In this document: positions 42,054 through 50,150 of the stretch, piece by piece
Layout of the letters: each line of letters starts with the position of its first letter
Position numbering within the stretch: the first letter of the stretch is position 1
Assembly (NCBI GenBank): GCA_040616305.1
Contig: CP159918.1
Location: 1,984,001-2,048,000, forward strand
Length of the DNA stretch: 64,000 nt
Source of the DNA: UBA1876 sp003446665
GTDB taxonomy: Bacteria; Synergistota; Synergistia; Synergistales; Thermovirgaceae
Direction of reading: 5' to 3'
Position numbers and translations under genes: made by a program
The notes under the pieces: model-generated
The model's input: the letters and a program-made list of their open reading frames with translations, nothing else
Databases searched by the model: none
What the model was told of the DNA's origin: nothing

Positions 42054-43328
42054 TTACCCCTCAGAGGCTTCGCTGCATCGGGATCCAGCCTGGCCGGCGA
42101 GTTTCAACAATGTTCCCAGCAAAAGGTTGCAACCGGCCTCGATGTCGTCGTAACTCGTGTTCTCTTCAGGGACGTGGCTTCGGCCTCCGATGCTGGGGAC
42201 AAAGATCATACCTGTCTTCGCCAGTGTGGCCAGAATGCAAGCGTCGTGTACTGCCCCGCTGTTCATCCGCCTGCAGGGGATCCCCCGTTCCCTGGCCTCG
42301 GTTTCGATGATTTCTGTAATCTCCCGGGGCAAAAAGACCGCCTCCGATCCTCCGAGAAGTCGCATTTCGGATTCAACGCCATGAAGCCGGGACTGTTTTT
42401 CGAGTTCTCGACGAAAGGCTTCGACAAAATCTTCAAGGCTTGCCGTGTCCACATCCCGGGCATCCAGTGAAAAACGGACCTTGCCCGGGATGACGTTCGT
42501 GACGTTGGGCTCGCAGTGTATGCGGCCCACCGTTCCTACAGTGGTGCCCGAGGGTGTCTTTTGTGCAAGGTCCTCTACGGCGGCAATCACTTTTGCTGTG
42601 GCCGCCATCGGGTCGTTCCTCAACCGCATCGGCGTAGCCCCCGCGTGGTTGGCGACACCTGAAACGTCGATCTCCCAGGTCTGGATCGCGGCAATGGCTT
42701 CGACGATGCCGACGGGAAGACGTTCCGAATCCAGCACCACACTCTGCTCTATGTGCAGCTCCAGCATGGCCTTTACTTCTTCAGGCCTCAGTACCTGCCC
42801 CGGCAGTTCGTCGGGCTCGTAGCCGGCTTCTTTTGCCGCTTCGTACATGGAGACGCCACTGGCGTTTTTAAGCCTTTTAAGGTCCTCCACACTGTAACGG
42901 CCGACCATGGCCTTGCTGCCGGCAAGGGGTGTGCTGAAATTTGACCCCTCTTCCTCTGAAAACACCACCAATTCCACAGGATGCCTTGTCTTTAATCCCT
43001 TCTCGACGATCGTCCTTATAGCTTCCAGCGCTCCGACGGTTCCGAGGAGACCGTCGAACATCCCTCCCTGGTACACCGTATCGATGTGGGATCCCGTCAT
43101 TACCGACGGCGCCTGCGAGTCAACCCCCTCAAGCCGGGCCCGAATATTCCCCACTCCATCGACAGTGACTTTCAAACCAAGTCTCGAACATTCCGAGAGC
43201 AGGTATTCCCTTGCCAGCGAATCCTCTTTCGAAAAGGAAAAACGCGTATAACCCCGTCCCGGCGTCGCGTTGAAGCTGCAGATTGTCTCTATGTCACGCC
43301 TGATTCTCTCAACGTTGACCTCGGTCAT
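42054..43328 (-). CDS. Zn-dependent M20 amidase: N-carbamoyl-L-amino acid / allantoate amidohydrolase family
   Basis: 424 residues. Hydantoinase/carbamoylase-type M20 enzyme: TGSHIDTVYQGGMFDG (metal His and catalytic Asp, about 82-97), VVFSEEEGSNFSTPLAGSK (general-base and metal Glu, about 125-143), ELHIEQSVVLD (metal His), and the lid-domain GVANHAGATPMRLRNDP. A C-terminal MNSGAVHDACILA supplies the last His. It cleaves N-carbamoyl amino acids or allantoate to release ammonia and CO2, fitting the hydantoinase at 46799 and the YgeW/YgeY genes. Single gene with its own promoter and an overlapping inverted repeat. Confidence 0.92.
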   Translation of the reverse strand: MTEVNVERIRRDIETICSFNATPGRGYTRFSFSKEDSLAREYLLSECSRLGLKVTVDGVGNIRARLEGVDSQAPSVMTGSHIDTVYQGGMFDGLLGTVGALEAIRTIVEKGLKTRHPVELVVFSEEEGSNFSTPLAGSKAMVGRYSVEDLKRLKNASGVSMYEAAKEAGYEPDELPGQVLRPEEVKAMLELHIEQSVVLDSERLPVGIVEAIAAIQTWEIDVSGVANHAGATPMRLRNDPMAATAKVIAAVEDLAQKTPSGTTVGTVGRIHCEPNVTNVIPGKVRFSLDARDVDTASLEDFVEAFRRELEKQSRLHGVESEMRLLGGSEAVFLPREITEIIETEARERGIPCRRMNSGAVHDACILATLAKTGMIFVPSIGGRSHVPEENTSYDDIEAGCNLLLGTLLKLAGQAGSRCSEASEG

Positions 43329-43385
43329 AGACTCACCTCTTTTTGGCTTTTCCTGCTATTAAGCGTTAAACTTGGCATGCAATTC

Positions 43386-43413
43386 TTGTATCCTTGTTGA
43401 TGTTACGATACAA
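43386..43413. promoter_or_regulatory. Inverted repeat TTGTATC-N14-GATACAA over the amidase promoter
   Basis: Arms 43386-43392 and 43407-43413 are exact complements. One arm overlaps the -10 box of the amidase promoter, the other lies in the early transcribed region, as for a repressor site. The half-site (GTATC/GATAC) resembles that in the palindrome at 10981. Confidence 0.5.
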
Positions 43414-43433
43414 ACCTTCCAAAATTGTGTCAA
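43405..43433 (-). promoter_or_regulatory. Promoter of the amidase gene
   Basis: Minus strand: TTGACA (43428-43433), 17-bp spacer, TATCGT (43405-43410). Perfect -35 and four of six bases in the -10. Confidence 0.6.
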
Positions 43434-43466
43434 CTGTGCTAATCCAATGCACCAGCATGAATTTAA

Positions 43467-43487
43467 CCGAATATTCGGCTTTTTTCT
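43467..43487 (+). terminator. Plus-strand hairpin with T tract, no gene upstream
   Basis: CCGAATATTCGG followed by CTTTTTTCTT. A Rho-independent terminator form, but the nearest upstream plus-strand gene ends 1.5 kb away. It may end antisense transcripts or a small RNA starting in this gap. Confidence 0.4.
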
Positions 43488-43642
43488 TTACAACACCTCT
43501 GCATTCCGGATTCGCAAAATCCGGCCTGACGGGGTAAATTGAGTGACAGACCTGGCGTAATCTAACCTGGGCCCTAAAGCAAACGACCAGGCCACATCGG
43601 GTTCCGGTTGAAAAAGGACCGGACTTGAAAGGAGCAAGGGAC

Positions 43643-44002
43643 ATGCCGGAAAAAGGACAGGGAGGAAGAATTTCTTTTGAAGATTTCGAAAAAGTGGACA
43701 TGCGGATCGGCAAAATAGTCGAAGTGGAGGACTTCCCGAGGGCGAGAAAACCATCCTACAGGGTAAAAATCGATTTCGGAGAAGATATCGGCATCAAAAA
43801 ATCGAGCCTTCAGGCGAAACAAGACTACTCCAAAGAGGAAATGCTCGGCCGCTACGTGGTTTGCGTGGTCAATTTCGAGCCCAAAAACATAGCAGGCTTT
43901 TTTTCTGAAGTCCTCGTCCTCGGCGTGCCCCACGAAGACGGAGGCCTTTCGCTCCTTGAACCGGGCAGGAAGCCCGTTCCACTGGGGGCAAGAGTTTACT
44001 GA
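43643..44002 (+). CDS. csaA: CsaA-like tRNA-binding domain protein
   Basis: 119 residues from ATG 43643 (MPEKGQGGRISFEDF), with AAAGGAG upstream. Single OB-fold EMAP/tRNA-binding domain: FEKVDMRIGKIVEVEDFPRAR, KPSYRVKIDFG, and the C-terminal LGVPHEDGGLSLLEPG with VPLGARVY. Length and order match CsaA, a dimeric chaperone- and tRNA-binding protein. Its stop codon overlaps the end of the convergent membrane-protein gene. Confidence 0.9.
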   Translation: MPEKGQGGRISFEDFEKVDMRIGKIVEVEDFPRARKPSYRVKIDFGEDIGIKKSSLQAKQDYSKEEMLGRYVVCVVNFEPKNIAGFFSEVLVLGVPHEDGGLSLLEPGRKPVPLGARVY

Positions 44003-44727
44003 AACGCAGCCTCCCGGACTTTTTCTGCGGCTGACCGCTTTCGCCTCATACATTCTGCGGCAAAGGTGAGCACTTTTTCCGGCTCCATGGTGGTAAAGGC
44101 CAGCTCCCGTATGGCGCCTTCTTCAAGACGCAAGACGACCCTGGGCAGGCCCGCGCTGTAGGTTATCCTCCAGTACCCGCCGGGAAGGTTTTGCATGCGG
44201 ATACCGTAAAGGTTTTTGGCCTCGTCTTTCGCCCGGACTACGTAGGCGTCCGTTACGTCGGCCCAGTCGGCCTGGAAGTTGAACATGCCGAAACGTACTA
44301 CCAAGTCGTTGAAGGTGATGCGGATCGAAAGAATCGAAAAATTTACCAGAAGGAAGAAAAAGATTACAGCCAGAAAGACAAGCATCGAGCGCGACGCCGC
44401 GGTCTGAGGATCGGCTGGGCGGATCGATACAGCAAGAATTCCCGTCGCCACACAGGCTAATGCGAAAAAGGCGAAAAGCTTTTTCACGAACAGCCGCTCG
44501 CGGTATATTTCCTGCCTCAAAAGCCCCGAATACTCCAGCTCTCCGGCGCGGATGTGGCGCTGCTCCTCAAGCTGCCCTTTGCCAAGTTTTTCCATCCGCT
44601 CGGGCTTCTTTTTCTTGCCTGTTTCCTCGGTGTTTTTCCCCGCCGCGGAAGGTGTGGAAGACTGGGCCTTCCTCCTGGCGATCCACGGACCAAAGATGGG
44701 ACCACCCCCGAAAAAACCAAGCGGCAT
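43996..44727 (-). CDS. Membrane protein with PH-like C-terminal domain
   Basis: 243 residues from ATG 44727 (MPLGFFGGGPIFGPW), preceded by GGGGGTGAAGG; the frame stays open to 44823 but the rest has no ribosome site. Two membrane helices in tandem (about 100-145: FVKKLFAFFALACVATGILA and MLVFLAVIFFFLLVNFSIL), preceded by a Lys-rich cytoplasmic region, then a beta-rich domain beginning IRITFNDLVVRFGMFNFQAD that resembles bacterial PH domains. Function unknown. It overlaps the csaA stop by 7 bp at the 3' ends. Confidence 0.65.
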   Translation of the reverse strand: MPLGFFGGGPIFGPWIARRKAQSSTPSAAGKNTEETGKKKKPERMEKLGKGQLEEQRHIRAGELEYSGLLRQEIYRERLFVKKLFAFFALACVATGILAVSIRPADPQTAASRSMLVFLAVIFFFLLVNFSILSIRITFNDLVVRFGMFNFQADWADVTDAYVVRAKDEAKNLYGIRMQNLPGGYWRITYSAGLPRVVLRLEEGAIRELAFTTMEPEKVLTFAAECMRRKRSAAEKVREAAFQ

Positions 44728-44811
44728 AGCCTTCACCCCCGCATATATTATAGGCCCTTCCTTTGCCCTGTTACTACGATACACCATCGGACGGCGAACA
44801 GAAAATATTTG

Positions 44812-44840
44812 TTGCATATACAACTATATTGGGCTATAAT
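44812..44840 (+). promoter_or_regulatory. Promoter of the MATE-MarR operon
   Basis: TTGCAT (44812-44817), 17-bp spacer, TATAAT (44835-44840): consensus -10, three of six bases in the -35. Confidence 0.5.
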
Positions 44841-44880
44841 TTCAGGGCGAAATTGAAAAGATCCGGCAACGGATCGGGAG

Positions 44881-46251
44881 GTGTCCATACTGAGCAAAAG
44901 GGAACACATGCTCTCCCGGGAATCGATAGGAAGCCTCATCTGGAAGCTTTCTTTTCCGGCCATGGTGGGCATGTTCGTCAACGGTCTCTACAACCTGGTC
45001 GACACAATATACATAGGACACGGCATCGGCTCCATGGGGGTGGCGGGCCTGTCCGTTGCACATCCGGTGCAGATGATTATAGGCGGTATGGGCGCGATGC
45101 TCGGAATCGGGACGGCATCTCTCATATCCAGAAGCCTCGGGGCAAAGGACTACGAGCGCGCCAGGTGGGCTTTCGGGAACAACATTCTGGCAATTCTCGC
45201 TATGGGTTTTTTGTTCATGATTTGCGGAACGGTCTTTTTGAAGCCCATCCTGAGGTCTTTCGGCGCCACGGAGGCGATCATGCCTTATGCATCGGAATAC
45301 ATGGGCGTAATCTTTCTTGGAAGCCCCCTGATTTTGACCACCATGTCCATGAACAACGTCATCCGCTCCGAGGGAGCGGCAAAAACCGCCATGTGGAGCA
45401 TGCTGATCGGGGCCCTGACGAACATCGTCCTTGACCCGATTTTCATCTTCACCCTGGGAATGGGCATCCGCGGCGCAGCTGTGGCGACCGTTCTTTCAAG
45501 GGTTGCCGCCATAATCTGGATCTCACGGTTTTTCTGGTCGGGGAAAAGCCTTGTAACCATATCGGCTGCCGATATGAAGCCCCGCCTTGGAGTTTTGCGG
45601 GAGATAATCACCGTGGGTTTTCCCGCCCTGCTCCACCATGCTTCGTCAAGCCTGGTTTTCGGGTTCATGAACCAGCTGGCTGCCTTTTACGGCGGTGACA
45701 TTGCCGTAGCCGTTTTCGGCATCAGCAACAGGGTCATCATCTTCACTGCCATGCCCGTTATAGGCATCGCCCAGGGCGTGCAGCCCATAGTGGGGTACAA
45801 TTACGGGGCCGGCTTCTACCACAGGGCCGTTGAGGCCATAAAGGCATCCCAGAGAATCGCCCTGGCCTTCTGTTCGGCCACAACGGTTTCGATCCTGTTG
45901 TTCCCCGAACCGGTACTTAAAATCTTTACGACAGACCCAAGGCTGCTCGAGATAGGCCCTCACGCCATCAGGCTGATGGTGGCGGGATTCTTCCTGGCGG
46001 GCTTCAACAAGGTAGGGGGATCCGTCTTCCAGGCCCTCGGCAAGGCAAGGCCGGCTTTCATCGTAAACATGTCAAGGCCTATCCTGTTTTTCGTCCCCCT
46101 CCTTTTGATACTGCCTAAATTTATCGGCCTGGACGGCCTTTGGCTCTCCTTTGCGGTAGCCGACGTTCTTTCTTTCATCCTTACGGTGTTTTTGCTCCTT
46201 CCCGAGACGAGGAATCTCAAATCCCTTGAAGCTTCGGCCGAGGGGGTATGA
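44881..46251 (+). CDS. MATE family efflux transporter
   Basis: 456 residues, 12 membrane helices in two homologous halves. Typical MATE features: LIWKLSFPAMVGMFVNGLYNLVDTIYIGHGIG at the N-terminus (core GLYNLVDTIYIG), ASLISRSLGAKDYERA, ALTNIVLDPIFIFTLGMGIRGAA, and QPIVGYNYGAGFYHRAVEA in the second half. Exports drugs or metabolites by Na+ or H+ exchange. Start uncertain: GTG 44881 touches GGGAG; ATG 44908 (MLSRESIGSL) is further from it. The MarR gene follows 4 bp later. Confidence 0.93.
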   Translation: MSILSKREHMLSRESIGSLIWKLSFPAMVGMFVNGLYNLVDTIYIGHGIGSMGVAGLSVAHPVQMIIGGMGAMLGIGTASLISRSLGAKDYERARWAFGNNILAILAMGFLFMICGTVFLKPILRSFGATEAIMPYASEYMGVIFLGSPLILTTMSMNNVIRSEGAAKTAMWSMLIGALTNIVLDPIFIFTLGMGIRGAAVATVLSRVAAIIWISRFFWSGKSLVTISAADMKPRLGVLREIITVGFPALLHHASSSLVFGFMNQLAAFYGGDIAVAVFGISNRVIIFTAMPVIGIAQGVQPIVGYNYGAGFYHRAVEAIKASQRIALAFCSATTVSILLFPEPVLKIFTTDPRLLEIGPHAIRLMVAGFFLAGFNKVGGSVFQALGKARPAFIVNMSRPILFFVPLLLILPKFIGLDGLWLSFAVADVLSFILTVFLLLPETRNLKSLEASAEGV

Positions 46252-46255
46252 GGAT

Positions 46256-46753
46256 ATGGAAGAATCCTTTGGCAAGTGGATTTCCACAATCCACCGGAAC
46301 CTCTGCGCCTACATGAACCAAAGCCTTCCGGGATGCGACATCGGCTACGGCGCGAAACGCTTCCTGGTAGAGATCGCCTTGTCGCCCGGCCTTACCCAGG
46401 ACGAGGTTTCGGAAAGGCTCTTTATGGACAAAACCACCACCGCCAGAGCCGTTAAAGACCTCGAGGAAAAAGGGTACATCACCCGGGAAAGGGACGCAGA
46501 AGACAAGCGGTGCAGGCGGCTTTGGCCCACGGAAAAGGGCAAGGTCTTCGCTCCACAGGTGCTCGCCGCCCGAAAAAAGGCTCAGGAGGCCCTCTCCAGG
46601 GGCTTCTCGGAAGCAGAGCGCAGGCAGCTCGCGGAGTGGCTGAAACGCCTTTCCGAAAACGCGGTGCTACTTCGGACGGGAGGGCCGCCGCAGGGAAAGT
46701 CGCATCCTGACCCAGACACTACAGAGGCCGCCGTCTCCGCAAAGAACACATGA
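46256..46753 (+). CDS. MarR family transcriptional regulator
   Basis: 165 residues from ATG 46256 (MEESFGKWISTIHRN), 9 bases after AGGGGG. Winged HTH typical of MarR: PGLTQDEVSERLFMDKTTTA and DLEEKGYITRERDAEDKRC (about 45-90), with the conserved Asp and Arg in the wing. The C-terminal helices form the dimer interface. Directly downstream of the MATE gene, so most likely its local repressor, released by the exported compound (inference). Confidence 0.9.
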   Translation: MEESFGKWISTIHRNLCAYMNQSLPGCDIGYGAKRFLVEIALSPGLTQDEVSERLFMDKTTTARAVKDLEEKGYITRERDAEDKRCRRLWPTEKGKVFAPQVLAARKKAQEALSRGFSEAERRQLAEWLKRLSENAVLLRTGGPPQGKSHPDPDTTEAAVSAKNT

Positions 46754-46798
46754 GCCGTGGCAACTACACTCGGAAGATCCCCTGGCGCGCCTGCGCCT

Positions 46799-48157
46799 TC
46801 ATTTTGAAGAAAAACCGACAAACCGGCCTCGACCTTGACTTCCCAGGATCTCCCCATCCTGCGCTATTATTTGACCCCTGGAAATGGTGCAGGTAGTTTT
46901 GCCCGTAACGCGCATGCCCTCGTAAGGTGAGAAATCGACGGCCATGTGCAGATCCTGCGCCGAGACCGCCCAATCAATTCCAGGATCGAACAGGACAATA
47001 TCGGCATCCGACCCCGGCAAGAGGGTCCCCTTGCGTGGATACCAACCCATGAACCTCGCTGGAGCGGAAGCAGTAACCCTTACAAAATCCTCCAGGGAAA
47101 GAATCCCGGCCTTCACACCCTCGGAAAAAAGGAGCGCCATCGACGTCTCGACGCCAGGGAGTCCATAGGGGAGAGCGGTGAAAGATCCCTTCCAGGTCTT
47201 CTGCTCTCTAGTGAAGGGGCAATGATCGGTGGCTACGAAATCGATTTCTCTTTCGGCCAGCCCCCGCCATAAGCGGCGGTTGTCTGCCTCTTTTTTCAGG
47301 CTCGGGCTTGCCGAGAAAAGATGCCCTTCAGGCCTGCCGTAAACTTCTTCGGTGAGAAGAAGGTACTGCGGACAGGTCTCACAGCTTAAAGGCGTCCCCA
47401 AATGCCTTTGCAAGAGGACCTCCTCTAGCCCGAGGCCGGAACTCAGGTGCACCACGTGCACACGCGCGCCTGTCCTTCGGGCCATCCAAGAAACCGTCGA
47501 TACCGCCAGGGCCTCGCATTCGTCAGGGCGGGTAAAAGCAAGGTTTCGCATGTCGCTCATCCCGTCTTCGGGAAGCTCTTCGAGCAATCTGTGGATGATG
47601 TCGTCATCCTCGGCATGCACCAACGCCTTGCCCCTCAGCGAGGAAATCTCGCGGAAAGCTTCGAGCAGGGCACCGTTTCTGGTCCGACGACCCGAATCGC
47701 CATAGGCGGTAAAAAACTTGAAGGTTCCGAGCCCCTTTCCCAAGACGTCCGCCATTTCCTCGGGGCGTTTTTCGTTCCAGCCCACGATCTCGCAGTGAAA
47801 GGAATAGTCGATGACAGCCGGAGAGGCCGTTTCCAGCCTGGTTTCAAGGTCATTCGCAAGGGTGGTTTCGGGGCTTCCTGCCGTAAAATCCACGATGGTG
47901 GTTATTCCACCGCAGGCAGCCGCTGCCGTCCCCGTGAAAAAATCGTCGCTTGAGCACATCCCCCCCACGGGAAGAGCCATGTGAGTGTGAATGTCGATGC
48001 CTCCGGGCAAAACATATTGCCCCTCGGCTGAGATCTCCCTTTTGCCCCTCAGGCCTTTGCCTATGGCTGCCACGGTCTCTCCCGCCACGGCGAGGTCTCC
48101 TTCGAATCTGAAGCCTTCCGTTACGATTACTCCATTTTTTATGACCAGATCATACAT
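46799..48157 (-). CDS. hydA: D-hydantoinase / dihydropyrimidinase
   Basis: 452 residues from ATG 48157 (MYDLVIKNGVIVTEG), after GGAAGGAC; the frame continues to 48607, but that part lies in the permease gene. Amidohydrolase fold with the metal site: GGIDIHTHMALPV (His-x-His), the Lys that would be carboxylated in GTFKFFTAYGDSG, VHAEDDDII and VHVVHLSSGLG (His), and ATDHCPFT (Asp). Opens cyclic ureides (hydantoins, dihydropyrimidines) to N-carbamoyl amino acids. It lies 2 bp after an ABC permease gene of a BMP-type importer, so the substrate is probably imported through it. Related to E. coli HyuA. Confidence 0.92.
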   Translation of the reverse strand: MYDLVIKNGVIVTEGFRFEGDLAVAGETVAAIGKGLRGKREISAEGQYVLPGGIDIHTHMALPVGGMCSSDDFFTGTAAAACGGITTIVDFTAGSPETTLANDLETRLETASPAVIDYSFHCEIVGWNEKRPEEMADVLGKGLGTFKFFTAYGDSGRRTRNGALLEAFREISSLRGKALVHAEDDDIIHRLLEELPEDGMSDMRNLAFTRPDECEALAVSTVSWMARRTGARVHVVHLSSGLGLEEVLLQRHLGTPLSCETCPQYLLLTEEVYGRPEGHLFSASPSLKKEADNRRLWRGLAEREIDFVATDHCPFTREQKTWKGSFTALPYGLPGVETSMALLFSEGVKAGILSLEDFVRVTASAPARFMGWYPRKGTLLPGSDADIVLFDPGIDWAVSAQDLHMAVDFSPYEGMRVTGKTTCTISRGQIIAQDGEILGSQGRGRFVGFSSK

Positions 48158-48159
48158 TT

Positions 48160-49080
48160 CTACCGTCCTTCCTTGACGTAGGGAATACCCAGATAAGCCG
48201 GTACGTTGAAGCGTCTCCTGGCTATGGTTGCCACGATAGTAAGTATGTAGGGAATCGCGATGACGAATTCGTTGGGGACCACCGTGACGCCGGAAGTCCT
48301 GATTACGACGGAAAGGGCATCCGCCAGACCGAACACCAGCGAGCCGACAAGGACACCTATGGGATTCCAGTTGCCCAGAAAACATATGGCAAAAGCTATC
48401 CAGCCTCGCCCGCCTATGATGTTTTCCGTAAAAAGCCCCAGGAAGCCGATGGAATAGAAGGCTCCGGCCAATCCATCCATGGCGCAAGCGAAAATGACAG
48501 TCCCGAAGCGCACCCGCTCTACGTTTATGCCGGCCGCATCCACGGCCTCGGGATTCGCCCCGGCAGAACGTATTACAAGGCCCGCCCTCGTCTTGAAAAG
48601 CACCCAAAATCCCGCGACGACAAGCGCAAAAGCCGCATAGGTAAGTATGTTCTGGTTGAAGAAGGCTCTTCCGACGACCGGTAGATCACTCAAAAAGGGA
48701 ATGGGAATGGTTGGCAGAAGTTCCACCTGCAGCGGCAAAAGGGGGATGCCGAAAAAGACCCGGTAGAGATAAAGGGCAAGGCCGGGGGCCAGGATGTTGA
48801 TCGCTGTTCCTGTCACTATCTGATGCTGCTTGAGGTAGACCGTAATGTAACCATAAAGTGCTCCCGTAAGCACTCCTGCCAGGATCGCCGACAAAAGGCC
48901 GACGGTTAGACTGCCCGTCATGTAGGCTCCAACGAAACCGGCCCAGGCACCCATCAGGAAAGTCCCCTCTATGGCGATATTCATGACACCGGTGCGTTCC
49001 ACCAGGACCTCGGCAAGAGCTCCTATCATAAGTGGGGTGCTCATCATCATCGTGTTGGTCAATATGTTTTCAATGAACAT
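48160..49080 (-). CDS. ABC transporter permease, BMP/nucleoside type (second permease)
   Basis: 306 residues, about 9 membrane helices. Conserved lines LTNTMMMSTPLMIGALAEV, GVMNIAIEGTFLMGAWAGF (about 32-50) and GAFYSIGFLGLFTENIIGGRGWIAFA match the BPD_transp_2 family, YufQ-like, used by nucleoside and purine-type importers with a BMP binding protein. It ends 2 bp before the hydantoinase start. Partner of the permease at 49095. Confidence 0.9.
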   Translation of the reverse strand: MFIENILTNTMMMSTPLMIGALAEVLVERTGVMNIAIEGTFLMGAWAGFVGAYMTGSLTVGLLSAILAGVLTGALYGYITVYLKQHQIVTGTAINILAPGLALYLYRVFFGIPLLPLQVELLPTIPIPFLSDLPVVGRAFFNQNILTYAAFALVVAGFWVLFKTRAGLVIRSAGANPEAVDAAGINVERVRFGTVIFACAMDGLAGAFYSIGFLGLFTENIIGGRGWIAFAICFLGNWNPIGVLVGSLVFGLADALSVVIRTSGVTVVPNEFVIAIPYILTIVATIARRRFNVPAYLGIPYVKEGR

Positions 49081-49094
49081 GGTTCATCCCCCTT

Positions 49095-50150
49095 CTAGTC
49101 CCTGCGAAGCTTTTTCTTCTCAAGGGCCGTCACGATTCGCTGTCTCAGGTAGAAGGAAAGGATTACCGACAGCATGACGAAGCCCTCCATTATGCCGATT
49201 ATGCTGGAAGGGACCGGCGAAGTCTGCACCACCATGTTCCCGCCCACCTTGAGGGCACCGAAAAGGATTGCCGCAAAAACTATACCCACGGGATGGGCGT
49301 TGCCCAAAATGGCGATGCCGATGCCCTCGGCACCGATGGCCGGATTGAAACCCTGAACCAGCATATGCTGGACTCCGTTGACTTCCATGAATCCGGCCAA
49401 ACCCGCGAAGGCTCCGCTGATCAGAAAGACAATCACGAAAACCCGTTTTTCCCTTATGCCGGCGTAACGGGCACTCTCCCTGTTCATACCGACGGCCCTT
49501 ATCTGGAATCCCAGGGTAGTCTTCCAGAGTACGAAATAAGCCAAAGCCGCCACCAGCAACGCCAACAAAAATCCCCAGTGCAGCCTCGTATGGGGGATCA
49601 GCTTCGGTATAATCGCATGGGACGCTATGACGTCCGTCTGGGGATACTCGCCCTTGCTTTCTATCAAAGGACCGCGGATAAGGTAGTTCATGATGGCCAC
49701 CGCTACGTAAGTGGACATGAGGCTTATCAGAAACTCGTTGGCGTTGAAGCGGGCTTTCGCATACCCGATAAGCGCACCCCACGCCCCGCCTGCAAGCGCG
49801 CTCGCGGCGAAACACAGGGGAAGCAGGATAAAGCCTGGAAGAGCGTCCAGGTAGAGGGCGCAGGATACGGTTGCAAGGCAGCCGATGTAAAACTGCCCCT
49901 GGGCACCGATGTTAAAAAGAAAGGCCCGGAAGGCAAAGCCGAAGGCGAGTCCTGTCAGTATTAGAGGGGCGGCTTTCGCGAAAATATCCGCGAAATTATA
50001 CATGTCGCGGAAGGCGTAAGTTACCATCCTGCCATATACATCAAGAGGGTTCAGGTCCAGAAAAAGCAGCATGGCACCGCTTAAGGCAAGCCCCAAAAAA
50101 ACGGACCAGACCGGGAAAAGGGCCAGAAAGAAGCGCCACTTACGATCCAT
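49095..50150 (-). CDS. ABC transporter permease, BMP/nucleoside type (first permease)
   Basis: 351 residues, about 10 membrane helices. ILTGLAFGFAFRAFLFNIGAQGQFYIG and the long central GFMEVNGVQHMLVQGFNPAIGAEGIGIAILG (core GAEGIGIAILGNA) are the YufP-type marks. Starts inside the end of the ATPase gene (11-base overlap), so the subunits are translationally coupled. Confidence 0.92.
   Translation of the reverse strand: MDRKWRFFLALFPVWSVFLGLALSGAMLLFLDLNPLDVYGRMVTYAFRDMYNFADIFAKAAPLILTGLAFGFAFRAFLFNIGAQGQFYIGCLATVSCALYLDALPGFILLPLCFAASALAGGAWGALIGYAKARFNANEFLISLMSTYVAVAIMNYLIRGPLIESKGEYPQTDVIASHAIIPKLIPHTRLHWGFLLALLVAALAYFVLWKTTLGFQIRAVGMNRESARYAGIREKRVFVIVFLISGAFAGLAGFMEVNGVQHMLVQGFNPAIGAEGIGIAILGNAHPVGIVFAAILFGALKVGGNMVVQTSPVPSSIIGIMEGFVMLSVILSFYLRQRIVTALEKKKLRRD

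Larger units (their letters stand above)
43329..43642. other. Intergenic region between the amidase gene and csaA
   Basis: 314 bp, AT-rich, no credible gene. It contains the amidase promoter and operator-like repeat (43386-43433) and a plus-strand hairpin with T tract (43467-43487). Nothing else found. Confidence 0.5.

Noticed and set aside
48158..48607. N-terminal extension of the hydantoinase to 602 residues
   Set aside because: The extra codons lie within the ABC permease gene in another frame and have no amidohydrolase similarity; ATG 48157 gives the normal family start.
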